Shown: one piece after another, positions 22,238 through 34,780 of the stretch
How the letters are laid out: each line of letters opens with the position of its first letter
Position numbering within the stretch: position 1 is the first letter of the stretch
DNA from: Oreohelix idahoensis
Lineage: Eukaryota; Mollusca; Gastropoda; Stylommatophora; Oreohelicidae
Length of the DNA stretch: 64,000 bases
Assembly (NCBI GenBank): GCA_024509875.1
Contig: JAMPIV010004455.1
Span: forward strand, 773,001 to 837,000
Direction: 5' to 3'
Translations under genes and position numbers: made by a program
Notes under the pieces: model-generated
What the model was told of the DNA's origin: nothing
Seen by the model: only the letters and a program-made list of their open reading frames with translations
The model's database searches: none

Positions 22238-22780
22238 TTTGCAGTAGTGGTCCAACAGTGACCAAACTCAGAGTATCTAATATAGGCTTCAATGGAGTCT
22301 ATTTGTACACAAGATTACTCTTGGCAGAAATGTGGATAGAAGAGTAGTAAAGCTTCTATCACATGGGAGTCTTCACAAGATATTCAGATAAGCGAAAACA
22401 ATGCTGGCTGTCGCTGAGCACGTTAATTCTGTACTCTGCCGACAACTTTTGTGAAGAATTTAAGCACTTATTTATCAGCTCGTTAAGCCCCCACTCCTGA
22501 TTTACTCAGTGGAATTCTCTTGTTCAAGTATAGCTCTGTTTAGAATGTGTGTAGTAACTGACTGAGACAAACATGCAGTAACTTTAAAATGATCAAATCG
22601 AAGTTAATTTTGTAACATTACAAATAACAAAATTTAATAATCACTTTAGTTTTAACAGTTTGAAAATAATTTGAATAGTTATGGATTAAGAAAAGCTATC
22701 ATCCTCGTATTTGGGATTGCGAAAAGGGTAAGAAAGTTCAGGTGGCAGCATATATTTGAACTTAGCTGCCAATGACGGTT
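22238..22780 (+). repeat. Dispersed repeat A, copy 2
   Basis: Colinear with 2555-3095 (landmarks listed there). Unlike copy 1, the LINE fragment is absent on its left, so the repeat is independent of that LINE. Confidence 0.8.
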
Positions 22781-24404
22781 CTGTCTTTTCACACTGATCA
22801 CTCGTAAGCAACAACGTATAACCTAGATATTTAGGTATTCTCTACGTAACACCTTATAACCCAGCACAAACTGCTGGACTCTCTGAATAAAATGAAACAA
22901 AATAAACTAGCATCTTTCTAATGGGCAAACATCTTCTACGTAATAATACATACATATGTGTGAAAATATGCAAGTACATGCACTTACATGTCCATGTGTG
23001 TGTATGTTGTGTGTGGTGTTACACATGTGTGAAAATATGCTTGTAGATGCGCTTAAATGACCATGTGTGTGTTGTGTGTGTTCCTGTAGGTCTGTTTATA
23101 TGTGTAATCATACAATAAACATATCTCGGTCAACAATAATGCCTTCATACTCATACTAAATACTAACTACACCATCACGCGAGAGAAAACTTAAATGAAG
23201 CACCTTCTATCCATGATGAAATATTTTACACAACTCACTGGTCTAAATGACCACATTTGATCAGTATCTTAGAGGCCTAGCTGCTCTAAAGAACAAGCAG
23301 ATATACATATATGTACTCTATTCTTCCAGCTCTATACTAAACTTAATAGGCATACGCTACTTACGGAGTCAGAGGGTACGCTAATCTTCGTCTCACAAAA
23401 ATCACTGATGTAAAATTAACCACACTTACGGCTCACAAGAATGCAATATAACTATTACTTAACACTATATAAATGATAATAATAATGGTAATAAGTACAC
23501 ACTTGTATACAGCGCAATGCTACACTAGAATTCCTCTTATAAATTCACTTAGTACTTTACACATTTAACACACAGTCTCACTGTTGAAAATAGCGATGAG
23601 ATATACGTGAAATTACACTTAAAAACACATAAATCGCTAGTCAGCATCTATCAAACTATTGATAGACAAACGCTACAAAGCATTAACTTCTAAACCTGAA
23701 ACGTCAAATATTACTAAATCTAAAGTATTATAAAAATGTACTCATATGCAAGCGTATCTCTAAGTCGTTAGTTCTCTTAGCACAGACGCAACTATGCAAA
23801 AGCCCAAACCTCACTTGGTTATCGTACGAGGGCGCGTTTTGCACAAGAAGACGATCTGGCTACTTCTCAGCTCTGACTGAAGCCTTCAACTCTTTTAGTT
23901 TAAATCTACATATTCACTCCTGTACCACATGATAGCCACGTCAAAATGTCAGGCAAAACTCCACCCATCCCTCTAGGGAGCAAATCAGGAGTCCTATGCT
24001 CAGTATCGATGACATGATATCACATCTTAGTAAAGATTATCTTCCTAGACGCCCACAATTCAAGTTCCGCATACTGGTGGCTACATTTCCACGATATCTC
24101 TTGCCTGGAGTCACACCTCACGGTTTCGTGCTCAACAAGGTGTTTTCCTCTGGTGTCAGACAGCGCCGAGATGTCTAAAACTAAGGGCTGTCTCCCATTA
24201 GATCTTCTGCGTCTCACACGTGTGCCTTCTTCACGAATGGCAAAGGTGTGTTTCGTTTAAATTGCCCATTACCAGGCGAGAATGCCAACATGAGCACAAA
24301 TATACACCGTAGAGTAGATCGACAACTAATTACTCAGTCTAAAATTACACCTTTCTGGCCACACCATCACAATTGCATTTAAATGAAAAAAGTTAAACGT
24401 ACAG
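22781..24404. other. Gene-free stretch
   Basis: No gene recognised. A diverged duplication of about 60 bp (GTGTGAAAATATGC with TGT-rich flanks) lies at 22958-23075. The rest is AT-rich and non-coding, possibly the interior of the large dispersed repeat. Confidence 0.5.
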
Positions 24405-24853
24405 ATATAATTTGTTTTACATTTACATCTCCACTGTTTGAAAAGTGTTCACAATATAAATTCATTCGTGTTTCATTTACATTTATGCTTGTGGAAAAAT
24501 TTGAAACTTCTATTAATTAAAATGAATATTTTCCCATGGGCATTTACACTGGTTTAAAGCGTGAAACCTTACATTAATTTTAAAGTGAATATGTTAATAG
24601 GGACATTTACACTGTTTTGAAAATGTAAGTCTTATACTTAGAATGGACAAAATTTCTTTTCATCTTTCCCTCCCTGCTCCATAGGGAACCTGGAACTACT
24701 TTATGCTTTTAGTTCTCTTTTACGAAACTATCAATAAAGCAATCACCAGCCCGTGCAGTAGTGGTTCATGAATCATCATTCTACACGCTGAGGTGCCAGC
24801 CTCAAATGACTTTGACATCCAATAGAGAGTTTCACACAATAAAATTCACATGG

Positions 24854-24854
<1 letters not shown>
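24405..24854 (+). repeat. Dispersed repeat, right part (copy 2)
   Basis: Similar to 3471-3595 at its left and to 5941-6110 at its right (GTGCAGTAGTGGTTCATGA at about 24753). Internally, the motif CATTTACAC/TTGTTTGAAAA recurs three or four times at roughly 60-80 bp spacing. A TA microsatellite follows. Confidence 0.6.
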
Positions 24855-24952
<98 letters not shown>

Positions 24953-24953
24953 G
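24855..24953. repeat. (TA)n microsatellite
   Basis: About 99 bp of TA with one interruption near its right end (TATTTATATA). Confidence 0.97.
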
Positions 24954-24989
24954 TTCACATATATAAAATATATTTAAATAACTTATATA

Positions 24990-26130
24990 TATGAATAAAA
25001 GAGACGAATCGTTCTCTTTACAACACGTGATATTTCTTTTAATTTTATATTGCCCCTTCTGACTCCGTGTTTCTTCATTTTTAGTCCCGGGTGTTCCTTA
25101 TTAAAATTTATTCCTGTGCTTTATATATCTGGTTTATATATATATGTGTTAGTTCACATGTTAGTAATAAAATATGAAATTTAAATCCAACTTACGCCAA
25201 TCCTGGCTATGATATGTCTTGTTCAGCGTGCAAATAACAGAGAACAGACTTGTCGCACATAAGGCGCGTGCCTGCACGTGTTACCATATATGGACAGCTG
25301 ATGTCTTGTTTTACACTCTCACACACACATTTGTATACTTGTTTTTAAACAAGTGACCGGAAGCAATAAAAGAGACGAATCGTTTCTGTCTTACAACACG
25401 ATGTGAGTGGGATTTCTAGGTTTAATTTTATCAACATAGATTAAAATCAGATTCTGACTCCGTGTTTCTTCATTTACCCTAGTCCCGGGATCGATGTTCC
25501 GTTTTATTTACTTGTAAATGTCTGGAGGATTTTGAAGAGAAAGAGAAGTTTTTCCTTTGTGCAAAAAAGTGGGTTTATAAGCAAAAAATGGCCACCCCAG
25601 TGCGTTTTTATTGTTGTTGTTTAGAAATAATTTTTTATCATATGCATAAATAACTGGTACTTTACTCTTGTGCTACTGTGGTGAAGTGGGATGTTATAAA
25701 TATTTATAGGGGAAAAGGTCCGGATAACAATTAGGAATTATGAATCTAGTTCTTCCTCTGGCGAAGGTCTGATGGCGAGCGTGCAAATAACAGAGAATAA
25801 CTTTGAAATTGTCAGCCTGTATTCCCTCCAGTGATGTTATGAATCTAATCAGAAAGATCCAATCATTTCAAATCATGCAGGATAGGCTGTGATATTTCAA
25901 AATAGTCCTACGTGAAATAAGGCGCGTGCCTGCACGTGTTACCATATATGGACAGCTGATGTCTTGTATACACTCTCACACACACATTTGTAGACTCATT
26001 TGTCTAAAATATAATAAATCCATGATTACTTGTTTTTACATCACAAACAGCGTTAGGCCAACAGTCAGCTTCATCTGAAATACTTTATACCGGAAGCAAT
26101 TACATCACATTTGTCTGGCCCCACATGTGA
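24990..26130 (+). repeat. Direct repeat pairs, possibly LTR remnants
   Basis: Two interleaved pairs are visible. One is AAAGAGACGAATCGTT through TCTGACTCCGTGTTTCTTC at about 24999 and 25369. The other is GCGTGCAAATAACAGAGAA through GGCGCGTGCCTGCACGTG and ACACTCTCACACACACATTT at about 25228 and 25782. In the second pair the right copy has about 100 bp extra. The arrangement suggests tandem copies of a terminal region. CGGAAGCAAT occurs after both. Confidence 0.7.
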
Positions 26131-26860
26131 CACACAGACAGGCTTTACCTCACATTTGCCACTGTAATTTTCGTTATCTGTCATATACGAATGACTGCGC
26201 TTTTAAACACCTGGCTTCAACGCACTGCTGCTTTATCAAGATCATTTATCGGTGAACTAAGCTCCCGATAGCGTGAGCCACCGATGTTTGAAAAAATGTT
26301 ACCTTTTTTCCCCTAACAACGAAAGATAGTATTTAGTCATTTGTTGGCTCCCGCGCTATTTATGTAACTATCAAACACACTGATTTCATGCTGTCTAGGT
26401 AGCACTCCTTCCCACAAATGTGCGTTATTTATCACCTACAGGGTGATTTGATAAAATCAGATATCTTTACTTAGCAGAAAAAGAAAGAAAGAAAGAAAGA
26501 AAGAAAAGTGCTGATAATTGACAGCACCTAATAGTAAATGTGTATCGCGCACGCAAATGTACCGATACTGTTCGTTCGTTTTGGTAACGCAGTATAATTA
26601 ATGGGAGGATTAATTTAGGTCATTACGCAGTCCGCCTCTCAATGTTTTTTCCAAGAAATACAGCACACGTTTCATTGAAGAAGGCGGGTAATAATACAGT
26701 AAGCTTTACTATCAACGTGAAAGCGTTACAATTTGCAGACGAAGCAGAAAACATTTTACTTTGTAGCACTGTTATTTTTCCATTGCTCTTCTCTTTATTA
26801 ATTTTATTTGTTAGGCTTCATATTTACCTGATTAGAGGATTTTGAATGAGTTATTCAAGG
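26041..26860 (+). repeat. Dispersed repeat D, copy 1
   Basis: Colinear with 36235-37690. Landmarks: AGGCCAACAGTCAGCTTCAT, then CCCCTAACAACGAAAG, then ACTATCAACGTGAAAGCG, ACAATTTGCAGACGAAG and TTATTTGTTAGGCTTCA. A 67-codon frame at 26642-26845 lies in the right part, matched by a frame in copy 2. It carries no known domain. Confidence 0.75.
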
Positions 26861-28157
26861 TAAAATTATTTATTAGTTTTCAAGGTAAAATGGAGGATAT
26901 GCGCTTAAAAAAATCACTTTAAAAATCTAAAAATTTCTTAATTCATCTTGCTGTACCAGTCGGAAATCTTTGTGGGTAGTTGTTCGTCTCAAACAGAGGC
27001 ACATATACTAAAGGCTTTATTAAGCAAGCGCGTTCTGAGCCTTTATAAATTCGATTTGTCTTTGATTATTTGTTCGTTTATATTATTAAGCAATTCTCCA
27101 TTATTGTCTTTGATTAGACCATTTGCTAGCTTGTATTTCGCTGCCAGCTTCTTTGTGCTGTTGCACAGGTCTCTCATATTTCCTTTGGCTGTAGTTTCTT
27201 CTGCCTACCTCGCCAACTCATCAGAATGTTTTTTTCTTGACTCTTTTGATGTTTCTTGTTACCTCTTTGTTCTGTTCTATGTACACTTCATAGAATTTGC
27301 TACTCAACATATCTCATTCCACATATGTGTTATCTGTTGCCTGGTGATCTTCTGTATTTGCCAAATCACCTTTTTTTCGTTGTTGTTGTTGTTGTTGTTG
27401 TTGTTGTGTTAGCCTTATTTTATTACTAGCTAAGAAACACAAACAACGGCGTTTGCAATACACGGTAGCTCTTGTTTTCGAATCTCCAGACCAAGGGTTT
27501 TAGAGGACGATTCTTAAACACACGGAGAAGGCAACTGGGTCAAACTTAAAAGAAGTCACGGAAACACTTTGAAAGTATGGCACAGGACAAGAAAGGTTTT
27601 CGTAAACTTTTCAAAGATCTATGCTCCATAGAGAATTGAAGGTTAATAAACAGATGAAGCAACGACGTGAACTATAGCTGCTGGCATAATGTTTTTCTTA
27701 CAATTATCGCTTCTAGTATTGATTCGACTAGTAAATTAGTCTTTGTTCCTAGTCTGTCTTAACGCAGGCGTATAATTAGAGACCTGTTATCTTTACTATA
27801 AGATGACCCTTTTTTTTTCATTAAAAGCATAACAAATATGCAGAAAAAGAAACGAGCTGGGATCATTATTTCAATGCGTAGGATTTTGGTAATGTGTATA
27901 AAAAATGTCCGTATTTGTAATAATTATCCTACAAGTCATTATTAAAGGGTTAATTATGCCTTATATGTTTGTAATTATTCACACCGGGCGAAAGATAATA
28001 GATGTGATTATAGTTTTTTGTTTTTTTAAAGACATAAGCGTAAACAGTAGAGAGTTTTTGTGTGTGAAACTGCACGTGACCTGTGTTTACTTCCCTTTCC
28101 TATGATTGCGTGATATGTGTTTACTCCCCTTGCCTCTGATCACTATTAATAGTATTA
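26861..28157. other. Gene-free stretch
   Basis: A 154-codon frame at 26948-27412 is hydrophobic and ends in a (TTG)n run (27379-27405); it matches nothing I know and looks accidental. No other feature. Confidence 0.5.
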
Positions 28158-28790
28158 CTAGCAATAACCCGTCAATAATGACGGAAGTAAATAAAAAACT
28201 AACATGTTTTAAAAATATTTTTAAATTCAATATAAAAGTTCTTTGATGACAAAATTTTTTGTGAAAGTGCGTGGATTTATTTTATAGAATGTTCACTGAT
28301 AAAAAGTGTTTTTAACAAAAACGTTCAAGTTTTCATGATTTGTTCCTCGGGTGAGGGCGACATAGAGCAGGCCGTGTCCGAAAACAGGTTCAGGAAGGAA
28401 AACTCCTACGTGATCAAAAGGTTGTCCTTGCGCCTTTATTGATCGTCATTGCAAATGCTAAAATCACTGGGAATTGACGACGTCGCATCCTAAATGGCAA
28501 ACTGCGCTCGCTCGGTTCTAAGTTAATGCGAGGAATTAAGATCCGTTCTCCCTTATTACTACCAGTGCATCAATAGTCCGTTTTTTTTTTTGCGTTCAGA
28601 TTTCGCAATAGCATGATACACGCAGCAACCTTTAATTTCAGCAAATGCTGTGGCATTCCTGATGGGCACTGCTCGTTAAGGAACTCGGTTGGGAAATCAA
28701 CTGCGTCATTGGGATCATCGGAAATCATGGTATCTACGCTCCAATAAACCGTTTCATTTCCAGCGAGTAGCTCCAACAATAAGTCTGCAA
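28158..28790 (-). mobile_element. Helitron 3' end
   Basis: Read on the minus strand, a Pif1-like helicase remnant is followed by AT-rich sequence, a hairpin (CCGTCA, 4-nt loop, TGACGG at 28169-28184), seven bases and a terminal CTAG (28158-28161) followed by T. A short hairpin just upstream of CTRR, with insertion before T, is the Helitron 3' signature. The 5' part is missing beyond 28790. No rolling-circle initiator domain is seen. Confidence 0.85.
28230..28790 (-). pseudogene. Helitron Pif1-like helicase, C-terminal fragment
   Basis: Segments in order: [107 protein letters not shown]. These match the last quarter of Helitron-encoded Pif1 helicases, including the [12 protein letters not shown] and YVALxR motifs. 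About 15 residues expected after RNLN are missing and replaced by a short A-run and a stop. One frameshift breaks INKAQGQ. Dead copy. Confidence 0.88.
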
Positions 28791-29849
28791 TACTTTAAAT
28801 TACAATTTTGTCCTGAAGAAATAATCAAAAACTTACATTTTAAGGTTATTTTTAACAAAATGATGAGTTAAATCCGATTCCGGAATGAAACTGGGTTCTA
28901 CAATCAAAAACTTACATTTCACACATCACAGTCACTCACTCTGTGTTGCACAATTCATCGACTTTTCTTCGTTGAGTGTTACTATTTTCGGGAGAGTACA
29001 TTTAAAGGAAACAATACAATTGATGTCTAACTTTCAACCACAGTTGCACCCCTTAGATGTGACCGACGTACAAACGGCGAGAATTATGGAGTTTGATTAT
29101 TATTACTAATATGCTTGACAATCCTATATCTGTGTTCAGCTTTTTTAGTAGCACTCTTCATTGTTTCATTGTACACTGAAACAGACCGTAATGTCTTTTC
29201 TATTTGGACATGCGCCCCAATATAACCAGCAGGTCCTCTGTCTAGGTTGAACAAGCGAGCCTCGTTAAAACGGGGCACAATTTTATTATTTAAAAAAAGC
29301 TATCTTCGTAATTTCAACATGTCGATTTTCTTATAATATTTTGAACCTTTAAACCAAAATATAGACAGCGGAAAACATCTGTTGAACTTCATTTGACTCC
29401 GCTCACTCACCATCTCAGCCGAGAGCCTGCCTTCTTCAACCTAGTTTTCGGTTATAATTAGGATATTCCGTGAAACTTTATTTATTAATATTACTTTTTA
29501 TGTGTATGAAAAAAAAACTGTTTGTGTTTTAAGTATATCAGAGTGTTATTTACAATCGAACGTACTTGGTATTAGATATTTACAGCACAGTTTGGTATTT
29601 TTATTCTTATTTTGATATCACCGCCTATCCCTCCAACCGTGTCTATATTGCTGCCATGATATATGTTTGATTCTTCATCTTGTAGTGGTGTTTCTTGCAA
29701 TGAAATCTTGTAATGGTTTTTTTTGTATTTATTATCGTTATCTTTGTTTTCTCCCTGTATATGTACAGACTCACTTGCTGTGACCTCTTTCTTTTGTAGA
29801 GTTATAAGGAATGAAGACAGCATTAAATAGATTAATGAACAGTAGTAAT
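28791..29849. other. Unassigned stretch with one unexplained minus-strand frame
   Basis: No confident gene. The minus frame at 29084-29278 (64 codons, starting MPRFNEARLFNLDRGPAGYI) has a balanced composition but no domain I can name. A short direct repeat (AATCAAAAACTTACATTT) occurs at 28825 and 28902. Confidence 0.45.
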
Positions 29850-30370
29850 AACTGACTATGGGAATGCGCCTCTGAGGTGATAGCCCACAGCTGAAATTTT
29901 CCCTGGTGCTTCCTTCAGCGTGTTCTTTATTCTTCCGCTTGTTGTAAGAGCTTCTTTTCGTCCAATCTGAGGTGGCGTCGTAGGGAGCATCGCCGCTCCA
30001 TCCTCCCAGGCTGCTTGATATATGTCCATTGCCTTGATGTTTCTTTTGCTCACTGCTATGAACCTCAGTTGCGGTCGCCCGGCTTTCTTTCGCCAACTGC
30101 TAGTTGTCCGCAGAAAATATCTCTGGGGATGTGACCATCTGTCATGCCGCGGACATGGTCAAGCCAGCGTAGTCTGCGCTGTCTAAGTAGTGTATACATG
30201 CTTTGAAGGCCAGCACGTGACAACATTTGCCATTTTGTCCTTACATGAAATGCCGAGGATGTAGCGTAGACACCGTAGATGGAAGGTATTGAGACTTCAT
30301 TCTTGCTTAGCGTATGTTGTCCATGTCTCGCTGCCATATAGAAGCGTGCTGGTGACTTAGGCTAATGAAC
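29850..30370 (-). pseudogene. LINE ORF2 C-terminal region and 3' tail
   Basis: The minus strand reads the LYGSETWTTYAKQE block, then GLQSMYTLLRQRRLRWLDHV and RDIFCGQLAVGERKPG, then AAWEDGAAML and a KRSSYNKRKNK segment with frame changes. It is closely related to 42124-42423 and its end resembles 45420-45640. The tail motif GCGCATTCCCATAGTCAGTT is shared with 45585 and 50948. 5'-truncated and dead. Confidence 0.8.
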
Positions 30371-30948
30371 AGTTTACCACCTCGTGAGATAAAAGAAACT
30401 ACCACAGGCATCACAACTGCAAAAGCACATGAATTCTTCTTTGCAGCTGCCTACAAGGGGACCCAGATGCAATGGTGGTTACTTGCTTCGCCGGGAGCAA
30501 GAACGAGAAATGATGAGTCGCCGTCTGCTCCTAGTTCTGTTAAGTTTACCATATTTACATCTCAAAATGTCGCAGGTGTTCTATGCCAGTGTGTGGTTGT
30601 TTTTTGTCTTTTAGTCTAGTAATCTATTTGCTATTGTCTGTTAGCATACATCCAGCACTGTCTGTTTTTCATACACAGCTAGTTTTCATAGTCTGTATGT
30701 ACAGTCTTGTCCCCGACGTCTGGATATACAACTTAGTAAATCGTCCCAACCTAACAGTGATCAATACATTTTCAATTACATTTTATCCCATCACCATTAC
30801 ACGATGCACCTACGCATTTTCTGTAATTTTGTTGTTTCGTTTGTCTTCCCAGTCAGACTAATCCAACAACCAATAATGAAGCAGGTAAGTAAGGACAAAT
30901 AATACGACGTTGTACTCAAATTGAGCTATCAGACATTAATAAATAATA
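30371..30948. other. Gene-free stretch
   Basis: Overlapping frames (30365-30861) show no recognised domain. Confidence 0.5.
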
Positions 30949-31437
30949 GTCAATAAATATTAGACAAACATAAAGGTGTGTTTTCAGGCACTCGTAAGGA
31001 ATAAAGAAGTAGAACACTAGACAACAGAAAAACAACAGACGTGAGTGACTTACCCAGGACTCGAACCCAGGACCTTCCGTGCGACAACCCCGCCTAGCTA
31101 TGCAAGCGAATCACACTATCCTCCCTGCCATCTAGGCATCACCAAAAAATGATGCCCCGATAACGGGTCACTAGTGCTACCCGCAATACATAACTCCGGA
31201 AATTTACCATGGGCAGTCCAGCCTATTAATGACGCAATCACTTCTGTTGTTCCCCTATTATACAGTATAGGTCAGACTACACAAGACAAAGACCTTGATA
31301 CTGTGTCTAGGCGGGGTTCGAGTCCTGGGTAAGCCACTCACGTCTGTTGTTTTTCTGTTGTCTAGTGTTCTACTTCTTTATTTCTTACGAGTGCCTGAAA
31401 ACATACCTTTATGTTTGTCTAATATTTATTTACTGTT
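30949..31437. mobile_element. Fold-back (inverted repeat) element with tRNA-like motif
   Basis: Left arm 30949-31065 and right arm about 31311-31437 are reverse complements with few mismatches. Both contain GTTCGAGTCCTGGGTAAG (a box B-like motif) and GAGTGCCTGAAAACA. The left arm carries about 20 bp that the right arm lacks next to the box B motif. Arms are separated by about 245 bp of unrelated sequence. It is either a palindromic MITE or two oppositely oriented copies of one SINE. Confidence 0.8.
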
Positions 31438-32127
<690 letters not shown>

Positions 32128-32129
<2 letters not shown>

Positions 32130-33984
32130 ACTCTCAATTAATAAAGTTTCCGCGTGTTTACAATGACCTTTTTTCCTTCCCTAACTTATCTGTATTTTAA
32201 TCATTTATGTCTTCTATGTGTTACTGTTGCTGACGAAGGGTAGATCCCGAAACGTCCTTTGTTTTCAATTTATGAGATCCTACATATATGACGTCAAGGA
32301 GTGAGGGAGATGGGGTTCAAAATTTTGTGACGTTGTGTGACGATACGGGGACGGAAACAGGGGGGTGTGACAAAAATGTGACGTTACACAAAAATACGAG
32401 TGGGCTTGCTTCTTTTATAAATGATGTTGGAAAAAAACATTTAAACCCCAGTTCTTTGTAGATTACTTTTATCCGCAATAGTTAACAGCTCCCTCGTGAA
32501 CGACTTATATTAATACTATAATCTCAGCTAAAGTATCGGATAATTGTTATAATCTTTAACTGGTTAAATTTGTGTTAATTATATATTTTTTTTTCTAAAT
32601 ATAATGTCATACACACCTTTCAATAACAAAATGCAGACTAAATAAACTGCACTCTTCATTAAAATTAGGTTTAAAAAAATATATATATATATAATACATC
32701 CCGACAAGAGTTCAATTATATCAAAAACACAAACGTTTAGCAAGTTCAAAGAGGTAATGGGGGTTGGCGTAAGTAAAGGTTTAATTTGTTTGTTTGTTTG
32801 TTCTTTGTTTTTGTGATGGGGAAAAAAGCAACAGCATTTATCTGGGAAGGGCAAAGGTTGGGCGCTGTCTCATGCTGGGGCGTGGCACATGAAAGAGAGA
32901 GTTTTTATGAGTGTGATTAATTAAACACTATTTTATTTTAAATGGGTGCAGGGGGGTATAGATTTGTGACGTTACTTCTTCTTCTTCGTTCGTCCTGAAA
33001 AGGACGGTGGTTGCGTTGTGTCTGTTTGCGCCTAAGCTGTGATATCTGCACCTTTCGGTCGACACCTCCGACTTCTGCACGGCATTTTTTAAAGACCGGG
33101 TTTGCCTTCCCATTTCGATCCATGCTCGCTCAGCCAGCCTGCACTGCTGCAGGCTGTTTCCAGGACCACCACGTGGAGGTGGAGCACGGTCTTGACCAGC
33201 TCTGGTTCGCTGGTCCTGACGCAGGCAGTCAAGCTATGAGTCGCTGACTGCATTCACTATTGCTGCATCTTGGGGTCCCTGTGACGTTACAAAAGAGGGG
33301 GTCTGGGTTGTTGTGATAATAATGTGACTTGGGGGGGGGGGGGGGGGGTAAAAATGATAAAAATTGCGTGACGTCATACATAGACGACCCCTATCGCTAA
33401 GTTTTAGAAATAAACTCCGTATTTGTATTTTATTTATTTATTTCTTGCACTATCACGCTCTTCAAAAAACAAAACAAGAACAAAAAACACAAGAAATGTT
33501 GGAATAAAGCGGCTAATTAAAACATGAAAGGACATCATGAGAAATTAAAAGATCAGAGACGCGGCTGGAACCATGCAGGTGAAGGAATGCAGGTAAATCT
33601 GGGGGAACAAACTAAATATAATCCACTAGTTTAGATATCACATGGAGATGACCCACGGATCAACAAACAACAGGGGCAGTTAACCTCAACAGGGAAGAGC
33701 GCAGAGGAATATAATATGCCACACAAGACGGGGATGAGATGGGTATGACACTTGTGCTGTCTGCATTTTCATGAAACACTTGACAGCACACTTGATTGAA
33801 TCCCGTGCCACTGAATCAGAAAACGTTAATTAGTTCTATCTGTGACGCTTCAGCGCATACGCATTAGATCAGCGGCAGGCAACACAGGAGCTTTAGGAAT
33901 CTACTTTAGAAAAAGTGAGCTCTCTGAAGATCGATCTTGATAAAGTCGTGTCTGTTTTCAGTTATCAGAGTATGTGGAATTAGC
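32128..33984. other. Gene-free stretch with a G18 run
   Basis: No gene recognised. 18 consecutive G at 33331-33348. The motif GTGACGTTAC or GTGACGT recurs near 32330, 32340, 32380, 32967, 33281 and 33370, perhaps a decayed repeat. 33000-33260 is GC-richer with a 78-codon frame of no known domain. Confidence 0.5.
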
Positions 33985-34240
33985 AATAAGTGCAGTCCCT
34001 GCAGTCCCAAGTAGAACAGTTCCAACTAAGATGGTTTGGCCATGTCTGCAGAATGGGAGAAGATCGGCTACCACGGCAAGTTTGGGAAACTAAGAGCCAG
34101 GGATCCAGACCTCCAGAAGGACCCAGAGTCAGCTGGGAGGACAACATTAGACAATCTTTGAAGGACCGAGGACTAGAATGGAACCAGGCCAGGAGGAAGA
34201 CAGCCGATAGGATAGTATGGCGCTCTCTCTCTCTCTCTCT
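33985..34240 (+). pseudogene. LINE ORF2 C-terminal fragment
   Basis: A single clean frame reads QLRWFGHVCRMGEDRLPRQV, then PRVSWEDNIRQSLKDRGLEW and ARRKTADRIVWRSL. This is the LRWxGHVxRM...RxSWxDxIxxxLxxRGL...W...A.DR..WR pattern of LINE reverse transcriptases. A short CT run replaces the following sequence. Intact as a frame but only the last 80 codons remain. Confidence 0.85.
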
Positions 34241-34519
34241 TTGGCAAACCTCTACACCCCAGGGTAGAATGACTAAGTAATAGAAGTAAGAAGTCAATAG
34301 GGTAACTTTTTTCTCTGCCTGAGGATATGCGCCATGCAATTCCATCAATAGAACCTTACCGAATGTTAACTTTAGTTCAAAGACATTGTAAGTTGAGTTC
34401 AAGATTAAAGTGTATTCTTGTAAGCTAACTTTTGAGTTATCAACGGGAATGCAGAAAATGTATCTTTAATCCAGGTGAGATTTAAATGCCGCGTCTTCAG
34501 TCTCTTGTCTTGATGATAC

Positions 34520-34780
34520 AGCGTCTTGATGGAAGAATGGTTAGATCACTGGTCTCTCGCGGCATAGGTGTCGGGTTTGAAACACGGTGGCGTCATGCTC
34601 CAGTCTACCCAGATGTAAATGGGTACCTGACTCTGCTGTTGAGTTAGGGAAGGAAAAGGGAGTCAGGAAGGGAAGTGGCTATCCCACCTCTCGATGCTGG
34701 ACCTAGTATATCGAAGTCTGCAATACTTCACTTCCCTACGACAGTATTTGCTATGTTACTACCTTTACCTTGGTTACCTT
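34520..34780 (+). mobile_element. tRNA-headed SINE, second family, copy 1
   Basis: A box A-like TGGTTAGATCACTGG and a box B-like GGGTTTGAAAC lie near the left end. The body has GTAAATGGGTACCTGACTC, GAGTTAGGGAAGG and a CCCTACGACAGTATTTGCTA end followed by TACCTTTACCTTGG. The body matches 59580-59760. Confidence 0.85.

Noticed and set aside
26948..27412. 154-codon hydrophobic membrane protein
   Set aside because: T-rich sequence produces Phe/Leu/Ser/Cys frames; it ends in a (TTG)n run and has no homologue I recognise.
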